Below, piece by piece: positions 58,940 through 64,000 of a stretch of DNA of 64,000 nucleotides (its first letter is position 1; every line of letters begins with the position of its first letter). The translations under genes were made by a program, and so were the position numbers. The stretch comes from Arthrobacter sp. cf158 (lineage in GTDB: Bacteria > Actinomycetota > Actinomycetes > Actinomycetales > Micrococcaceae): NCBI RefSeq assembly GCF_900106835.1, contig NZ_FNNR01000006.1, forward strand, positions 310,001-374,000, given 5' to 3'. Below the pieces are notes generated by a model. The model was not told the origin of the DNA. It did not search any database and saw only the letters and a list, made by a program, of their open reading frames with translations.

Positions 58940-59755
58940 CTAGACAGTGGCAGGGCGGTGAGCCGACTGCGCGACGGCCAAAGCGGCGTCGAGGTTATCC
59001 GACAGGCCACGGCGTGCCTTGACAGGGGGAGCGGCGAACGAGCCACTGCGATGGGTTCCCGAGCGGAGTGCCACCACGGATTCGGTCATGCGGATGCCGG
59101 CCGATATGCCGTCCACAACAGGCACGGGGATCTGTCCTTCCAGCTCGCGGGCAAGTCCGGCCAATGGGGCGCCTGCCAGGATGACGACGTCGGCGCCGTC
59201 TTCCTCGACGGCCCTACGGCTGAGCGCCAAAAGGGTTTCCCGGAAGTCAGCCTGTACTGAGCCGATGGAGTTCAGGCTCTGGTTAATGGAGCGGATGGAA
59301 GCCAGCCGGCCGCCAAAACCGAACCGCTCAACGCAGTCCAGGTACCAGGCTTGGATACGGTCCGAGATGGCGATGATGGAGAAGCGGTGGCCTTGCAGTG
59401 CTGCTGCGCACAGGGCCGCTTCAGTGATGCCGATGACCGGAACACCGACCAGCTCTTTCAGAGCAGGCATGCCAGGATCCCCGAACGCAGCCACGATGAC
59501 GCCGTCCACCGGGCCACCGCCAGCGGCGGCGTCGTGCGGGAGGCCGGTGCCGGCGTCGTGCGCGTACTCGGCGATCAGTTCTGCGACCGCACCCGCGGCG
59601 ATTAGGGACTCGAAGCGCGTTTCGATGTACTCGACGCCGTATGCAGCAGTCCGGACGATCAGCTCGGTATCCGGTCCTGCAGACCTTTGGGCTTCGGCCT
59701 GGATCAGAGCGGTGACGTCGTCACTGATGTTGGGGTTGATGACCAGGAGTTTCAT
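58940..59755 (-). CDS. Hydantoin racemase-like protein (HyuE family) lacking recognisable catalytic cysteines
   Basis: 271 residues: MKLLVINPNISDDVTALI, ESLIAAGAVAELIAEYA, VIVAAFGDPGMPALKELVGVPVIGITEAAL and AWYLDCVERFG are the Asp/Glu/hydantoin racemase layout. At the two positions where I expect catalytic Cys it has Ala (VAAFGDPG, 88-95) and Gly (LAGAPLAG, 193-200), by eye alignment. So it may not racemise by the two-base Cys mechanism. The ATG overlaps the GntR stop by 4 bases. Confidence 0.78.
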   Translation of the reverse strand: MKLLVINPNISDDVTALIQAEAQRSAGPDTELIVRTAAYGVEYIETRFESLIAAGAVAELIAEYAHDAGTGLPHDAAAGGGPVDGVIVAAFGDPGMPALKELVGVPVIGITEAALCAAALQGHRFSIIAISDRIQAWYLDCVERFGFGGRLASIRSINQSLNSIGSVQADFRETLLALSRRAVEEDGADVVILAGAPLAGLARELEGQIPVPVVDGISAGIRMTESVVALRSGTHRSGSFAAPPVKARRGLSDNLDAALAVAQSAHRPATV

Positions 59756-60435
59756 GGTTTCTTCCGTTGCAGCTTGGGCTCGGTTGCGCTGGAATCCTGC
59801 GGGAACTGTTCGCGGTATTTGCCGATGTGCGACGCCGATTGGGCGGCTGCGCGGTCCGGATCGCCGCTGGCGATGGCGGCGTAGAGGTCGCGGTGTTCCT
59901 GGATGAGTTCCGGGAGGTCGCTTACGTGGCGGAAAAGCCAGTGCATGCGTCCCTGCAGGGGTTCCAGTGCGGAGCGGAGAAAGTCGTTGTTGGCGATGCG
60001 CGTGATGGCATCGTGGAATTCGCTGTTGGCGCGGTGCGCTTCCAGGATGGAGCCTTTGGCCAGGCAGCGATCGGCCTCGTCCAAGAGGCCTTGGAGATAC
60101 TCGAGGTCACCCGGGGTGGCTCGTTTGGAGGCCAGCCGGCAAGCCAGGACCTCAAGGGATTGGCGGACATCGAACAGATCTTCCACGTCCTTGGGGCTCA
60201 GCCCGCTGACTTCAGAGCCGCGCCCGGCACGGTCCCTGATCAGTCCTTCCTGACGGAGCATGCGGAGTGCTTCGCGGATGGGAAGGCGGGAGACGTTGAA
60301 TTCTGCGGCGAGATCGCGTTCCACCAACCGGGTGCCGGGCGCATAGTGCCCCTCGAAAATCCTTGAACGGAGCGTGTCACGCACTGACTCCCGGAGGGGG
60401 CGGTCAGCGTTCTTCGTGTCTTCTGCGGCTAGCAT
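59752..60435 (-). CDS. GntR family regulator, FCD (FadR-type) subfamily
   Basis: 227 residues from ATG 60435 (GGAG 6 bases upstream; ATG 60447 is alternative). Winged helix: LRSRIFEGHYAPGTRLVERDLAAEFNVSRLPIREALRMLRQEGLI; FCD effector domain from about residue 85, with NSEFHDAI, HVSDLPELIQEHRDLYAAIASGD and ASHIGKYRE supplying His/Asp metal ligands. It probably controls this catabolic cluster through the GGGATCCC-type palindrome at 62037-62065 (inference). Confidence 0.88.
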   Translation of the reverse strand: MLAAEDTKNADRPLRESVRDTLRSRIFEGHYAPGTRLVERDLAAEFNVSRLPIREALRMLRQEGLIRDRAGRGSEVSGLSPKDVEDLFDVRQSLEVLACRLASKRATPGDLEYLQGLLDEADRCLAKGSILEAHRANSEFHDAITRIANNDFLRSALEPLQGRMHWLFRHVSDLPELIQEHRDLYAAIASGDPDRAAAQSASHIGKYREQFPQDSSATEPKLQRKKP

Positions 60436-60539
60436 GTACAGCTCCATTTCGTGATGTGTGAGGCAGTGCACCCGGCCACCCGGCGGGCGTCCGGCAGTCG
60501 GGCGGTTCAGGACCCTCCGGCCGGACCGGTCTGTGCGAG

Positions 60540-61889
60540 TTAGACCGGGAGTCGCTTGTTGTAATCCAGGGCCAGCACCGAGACGCCCATGACCACTGCG
60601 GATCCAACAAAGTACAGCAATGCCCAGGTGTAGGAGCCGGTGGCTCCGACAATCAGGCCTACCACAATCGGCGTGACGAATCCGGCAATGTTGCCACTGA
60701 AGTTCATGGCACCGCCCAGGACGCCGGCGTTGGTCCGGCCGCCAAGGATGGACGGAATGGACCAGAAGAGGCCAACCCAGCGCAGGAAGAACAGGACTAC
60801 CGAGAGAAGCACGACGGCGGTGATCGGGTCTGCGACCACGGTGACACCTACCAGCCCACCCACCACGACGACGCTGGAGATGCCCAGCAGCGTACGCATG
60901 ACGCGGTTGGCGGATGCGCCGGAGGCCCGCCACTTGTCTGCAATGATGCCGCCAAGGATTTCACCGACGAAGCCCGCGCCGAAGATGACGAACGTGGACC
61001 AGCCAATGGTCTTCAGATCGAAGCCCTTGGCCTGGGCCAGGTACAGCGGGCCCCAGGTCAGCAGCCCGTAGAAGACCCCATTGAAGCCAAGCCATCCGAA
61101 GCACATGGCCCAGAAGGACCGGAATTTCAAGTAGGGAAGGAGCGCACGCTTGCCTTGGGCGCCTTCCTTCGCGGCCTCGGCGTCGTCCTCGGCGTGGGAA
61201 GCCTCAATGTAGGCTGCTTCGGCCTCATTGACGCCTTTGTGCTGGCGGGGGTTGTCGCGGATGTACCACCAGACTGCCAAACCCATGAGGATGGTAGCGG
61301 CGCCGGCGATGATGAAGGACATCCGCCAGCTGCCGGTGGAGGCGATCAGCCAGGTGATGAGGATGCCGCCCAGGCCTGCACCCAGGGGAGCTCCGGCGTC
61401 GAGAATAGTGGCGCCGCGGCCACGTTCCTTCTTGTGCATCCAGATGGCGTTGAGCTTGCCGCCGGCGGGCATGACACCTGCCTCGGTGACGCCGATACCC
61501 AAACGGGCAATGAACATGCTGAGGAAGCCACCAGCGAAACCGGAGGCGGCCGTGGCCGCGCCCCAGCCGATGCAGGAGGCGGTGACCATTTTGCGGGGGC
61601 CGAACTTATCGATCAGCCAGCCGACCGGGATTTGCATGAGGGCGTAAGTCCAGAAGAAGGCTGACAACAAGAGCCCTACGAGCTCAGGTGGCAGGTTGAA
61701 TTCCTTCTGGATGATGGGCAGGGCCACGGAGATGGATCCGCGGTCGATGTAATTGACTGCGACGAGGACCAGAAGCAGGATGAACAGCTTCCAGCGGACG
61801 TTCGTGCGTCGCTGCACGCCGTCCTTGCCGGAGGTTGGCTCGTTTTCCTGGGTTTCCTCGGTTGCCAGTTGGGTGTTTTGGGGAGACAC
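60540..61889 (-). CDS. MFS transporter, anion:cation symporter (ACS) type
   Basis: About 449 residues from GTG 61889, where AAGGAG sits 6 bases upstream; TTG 61913 is possible. 12 helices. VAVNYIDRGSISVALPIIQKEF, IPVGWLIDKFGPRKMV and GVTEAGVMPAGGKLNAIWMHKKERGRG are typical of the D-glucarate/galactonate (ACS) group of organic anion importers. First gene of the leftward cluster; it likely imports the cyclic amide or its carboxylated product. Confidence 0.87.
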   Translation of the reverse strand: MSPQNTQLATEETQENEPTSGKDGVQRRTNVRWKLFILLLVLVAVNYIDRGSISVALPIIQKEFNLPPELVGLLLSAFFWTYALMQIPVGWLIDKFGPRKMVTASCIGWGAATAASGFAGGFLSMFIARLGIGVTEAGVMPAGGKLNAIWMHKKERGRGATILDAGAPLGAGLGGILITWLIASTGSWRMSFIIAGAATILMGLAVWWYIRDNPRQHKGVNEAEAAYIEASHAEDDAEAAKEGAQGKRALLPYLKFRSFWAMCFGWLGFNGVFYGLLTWGPLYLAQAKGFDLKTIGWSTFVIFGAGFVGEILGGIIADKWRASGASANRVMRTLLGISSVVVVGGLVGVTVVADPITAVVLLSVVLFFLRWVGLFWSIPSILGGRTNAGVLGGAMNFSGNIAGFVTPIVVGLIVGATGSYTWALLYFVGSAVVMGVSVLALDYNKRLPV

Positions 61890-62245
61890 AGCTTCTCCTT
61901 CATTAGGAGTCAACGGGATGGAATGTCTTTTGGGGGGATGAGCCGGGCGGGATACCGCTGCAGCCTGACCCGTGCCGGCGGCAACTGTTGCGGTCCCTGC
62001 TCATCGATGGAGCGGGATCACAGCCGGAAGCGGATCATTTGGGATCCCGTTTTGGGATCCCAAAAACAAAGGTAGATGTGACCCGGCACACTGTCAAGGG
62101 GTTTGGTATACAGATCCTAAAAACCACATGTGACTGTTCCTGCTGTGATTCCTACGGCTTTTTTGCAATGGCAGGCCAGACCCCGGCGTTTCATTACGAA
62201 ACGTCGGGTTTTGCTGGAGTAAACCTGAAAGGAGCGGTGCCTCGG
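61890..62245. other. Intergenic region, 356 bases
   Basis: No gene is supported here. It holds the palindrome pair at 62037-62065, a possible leftward promoter for the transporter gene and, near 62107, an AT-richer stretch (TTTGGTATACAGATCCTAAAA type). Nothing else is recognisable. Confidence 0.5.
62037..62065 (-). promoter_or_regulatory. Putative GntR operator (tandem GGGATCCC palindromes)
   Basis: TTTTGGGATCCCAAAA (62050-62065) is a perfect 16-bp palindrome, preceded by a second near copy ATTTGGGATCCCGT (62037-62050). Two palindromes spaced 13 bases apart, upstream of the transporter gene, suit a dimeric FCD-GntR regulator. Confidence 0.6.
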
Positions 62246-63157
62246 CTAGCCGCGGGAGCCCTCCGTTGCTGCAGGACTGTATGCCAAAATTTCGGCGAGC
62301 TCAGCCAGCCGATGCGCTCGCGCCGATTCCGCCGGGCTGAACGGCTCGCCTGGACGGGAGAAGATCAGCGGCCCATGCCAGGCAGTCGGGATCTTGAGGA
62401 TGTCGGTTGAGGGCCCGACGCCGGTAGTCACCCCGGGTGCCGGGCCTTCCGGGTCCGTCGCCACAACTTTTGCGGAAAGCAGCTCGGCGACAGCCATGGG
62501 AAGTTCCTGCGGATTCCCGGCGACCCGGGCGGCGAGGCTCAGCGCCTTGGTTTGGCCGTCTGCCATGGCCAAAGCAGTGGTGGGCCAGACATGGGACTCA
62601 TGCCCGCCGCCGTCGTGCAGTGCTTTTAGCAGTTCCTGCTCGGTGACATTGCCCGGTGCGGAGAGAACGAACTCGTCCATGACCCCTTCACCGGCACCTG
62701 TCTGGGCGGAGAAGCCCGCGTGAGTTGAGCCGGTTCCGGTCATCGGATGGATATGAAGACTGAGGATATTGGCGTCCAACTTGGCGAGGGACAGCGTGAC
62801 CTTCTGCAGGGACCCTGGCTGGTCCAACAGAACGGTCCGGGCGCGCCACAGGGCAGGAGCGAGGTGCAGTGTGCGCCGCTGACGGAGCGCCGGCGCGTGC
62901 AGCCAGCGTCGGAGGACCTTGGCAGCGGACGGCTCAGCCACCCAGATGACCAATACCGTGGCGGTGACTGCCAGCAGCAGGACCTTGGCCACGTAGGGCA
63001 GATGGGTTCCAACCACAGCTGCATGGACCAGGAGTTCGATGGGAAGCATGACCGCGATGTTGGCGAGGGTGAGCCGGGCCTTGGGCGGTTCGGGCAGCTG
63101 ACCGCAGACATCACAAAGGAGGTCCGCGGTAACGGGAGTGCTCGGCGTGGGCTTCAT
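62246..63157 (-). CDS. Membrane protein with ACT-like domain
   Basis: 303 residues. A CDVCGQ Cys pair near residue 15-18 is followed by two helices (about 31-51 and 55-74), with the WVAEPSAAKVLRRWLHAP motif after them. An ACT-like module (about 106-192) begins TVLLDQPGSLQKVTLSLAKLDANILSLHIHP, the common ligand-binding ACT pattern. The C-terminal 110 residues have no recognised fold. It may sense an amino acid at the membrane. Function unknown. Confidence 0.7.
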   Translation of the reverse strand: MKPTPSTPVTADLLCDVCGQLPEPPKARLTLANIAVMLPIELLVHAAVVGTHLPYVAKVLLLAVTATVLVIWVAEPSAAKVLRRWLHAPALRQRRTLHLAPALWRARTVLLDQPGSLQKVTLSLAKLDANILSLHIHPMTGTGSTHAGFSAQTGAGEGVMDEFVLSAPGNVTEQELLKALHDGGGHESHVWPTTALAMADGQTKALSLAARVAGNPQELPMAVAELLSAKVVATDPEGPAPGVTTGVGPSTDILKIPTAWHGPLIFSRPGEPFSPAESARAHRLAELAEILAYSPAATEGSRG

Positions 63158-63307
63158 ATGTTCATGCTGCCTTGCCCCTGTTTCAGGCCGGTTGCCCTGC
63201 GGTCACGTTCCGGGGACAGGCAGGTTTCCGCGGACAGGACTATTTCCGCAGAGGGCGACCGCTCCTTCCCAGTTGGTGCGCGCGGGGCCGGGCCGGAACC
63301 GCAAGAA

Positions 63308-63336
63308 CCCGGCGTTCTCGCGGGGAGAACGCCGGG
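63308..63336 (-). terminator. Terminator after mscL (leftward) within a larger inverted repeat
   Basis: An 11-bp stem, CCCGGCGTTCT (63308-63318) with AGAACGCCGGG (63326-63336). Read leftward it is followed by TTCTTGCGGTT. A second outer pair, CCTTCCCAGTTG (63264-63275) with CAACTGGGAAGG (63348-63359), encloses it. Confidence 0.7.
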
Positions 63337-63401
63337 CTCAGGTCAAGCAACTGGGAAGGAACGCTCGCGACGAGCTTTCCGGTCTGGATGAGCTTCCCGT
63401 T

Positions 63402-63866
63402 TTAGCGGGTGCGGTCGGAATCCAGGTCTGAGTCGAGTTCCGAGATGTTGTTTGTGTCGCGCTGGGCGGCAGCTTCCTTCAGGAGGTCGCGGATTTCGGC
63501 CAGCAGTGCTGTGTCAGCAGGCAGCGGCTCTTCCTCCGGCTCCTCGGTGGAGAGGCGCTCCTTCACCAGGGAGTTAATCTTGTTCATCGGCGCCACGAAA
63601 ATGAAGTACACCACGGCTGCAGTGATGACGAAGGTCACCAGGGCCGTCAGGACGGAGCCGAAATCAACGAACGTCGCTGGGTTGTTCTCCCAGATCTTGA
63701 AGCCCAGTCCTTCGGCGTTCATGCCGCCGGCCGCCGCGATGACGGGGTTGATGATGTGGTTGGTAAAGGCTGCCACAAGGGCGGTGAAGGCACTGCCGAT
63801 GACTACGGCAATGGCCAGCTCGATCACGTTGCCGCGAAGTATGAAGTCCTTGAAACCCTTAAACAT
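63402..63866 (-). CDS. mscL: Large-conductance mechanosensitive channel
   Basis: 154 residues. MFKGFKDFILRGNVIELAIAVVIGSAFTALVAAFTNHIINPVIAA is the canonical MscL N-terminal helix and first transmembrane span, followed by a second span (about 74-95) with FVAPMNKIN and a charged C-terminal helix. The acidic tail is about 15 residues longer than usual. The channel opens under membrane tension to release solutes on osmotic downshock. GGAGG is about 7 bases before ATG 63866. Confidence 0.95.
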   Translation of the reverse strand: MFKGFKDFILRGNVIELAIAVVIGSAFTALVAAFTNHIINPVIAAAGGMNAEGLGFKIWENNPATFVDFGSVLTALVTFVITAAVVYFIFVAPMNKINSLVKERLSTEEPEEEPLPADTALLAEIRDLLKEAAAQRDTNNISELDSDLDSDRTR

Positions 63867-63948
63867 GGATGGTCCTCCGATTGGGTGCGGGTGTCTGCCT
63901 CAGCAGTGATCAAAATACCACCCCGCGGTTTCAAGCGGGTGTCAATCG

Positions 63949-64000
63949 GGTGAGAGAGGGTTTGTTGGGAGGGGCCGGGAGGTGAGAGAGGGTTTGTTGG
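63949..64000. repeat. 32-bp tandem repeat array, second locus (runs off window)
   Basis: One full 32-bp unit (63949-63980) and the first 20 bases of another (63981-64000). The core GGTGAGAGAGGGTT is the same as at 6405-6515; the second half is TGTTGGGAGGGGCCGGGA here. The array continues beyond the window, so its length is unknown. Confidence 0.85.

Overview
The window is dense, high-GC chromosomal DNA with GTG and TTG starts, AGGAG-type ribosome sites, a Re/Si transhydrogenase split into three subunits, a CHAT/Trypco1 cassette and a corynebacterial-style fused 3-dehydroshikimate dehydratase. This points to a soil actinobacterium of the Arthrobacter/Paenarthrobacter group (inference from gene content, not from a marker gene). 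No rRNA, tRNA, integrase, transposase or CRISPR array was seen.

Layout. 1-6231: the 3' end of ppk2, a GH13 trehalose-synthase-like enzyme, an LssY_C membrane protein, an AEC carrier and a polyprenol-phosphate mannosyltransferase. 6513-13912: a divergent sugar-acid locus, with RidA, IclR and KDG kinase leftward and a D-serine dehydratase-like PLP enzyme, an N-acyl-D-amino-acid deacylase homologue, a KDPG-type aldolase and a GntP permease rightward. Together these could turn an N-acyl 2-amino-sugar acid into pyruvate and triose phosphate. 14222-17688: universal stress protein, Trypco1 protein and a CHAT-TPR-membrane protein. 17856-25275: a GH16-like protein, a diguanylate cyclase, a BNR-repeat protein coupled to a MoaD/ThiS-like protein, and a secreted zincin with FG-GAP repeats.

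25421-38784: an aromatic island. An MHS transporter and IclR regulator face each other across a palindromic operator. They are followed by quinate/shikimate dehydrogenase, QsuB and the whole protocatechuate branch of the beta-ketoadipate pathway (pcaHG, B, D, C, F, I, J), closed by a PcaR-type IclR regulator. 39171-47915: a second aromatic locus with RidA, FAH-family hydrolase, cupin, TesB thioesterase, aryl-CoA ligase, a fused flavin monooxygenase/Old Yellow Enzyme, an aromatic acid transporter and a hotdog thioesterase. It fits CoA-dependent breakdown of anthranilate, or less likely salicylate. A PaaX-type regulator between two double-VOC genes follows.

50756-56691: redox and housekeeping genes (F420-dependent-type NADP reductase, HAD phosphatase, FMN reductase, pntAA-pntAB-pntB). 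56713-61889: a leftward cyclic-amide cluster (maleate isomerase/arylmalonate decarboxylase-like, hydantoinase-like, racemase-like, GntR, MFS) with a GGGATCCC-type palindrome upstream. 62246-63866: an ACT-like membrane protein and mscL.

The intergenic DNA carries three repeat families. One is a 32-bp tandem repeat with core GGTGAGAGAGGGTT, at two loci 57 kb apart. One is a 104-bp element with inverted ends (two copies). One is a 73/74-bp stem-loop array (two arrays, one before quinate/shikimate dehydrogenase and one after pcaJ). In two places the repeat supplies the stop codon of the adjacent gene.
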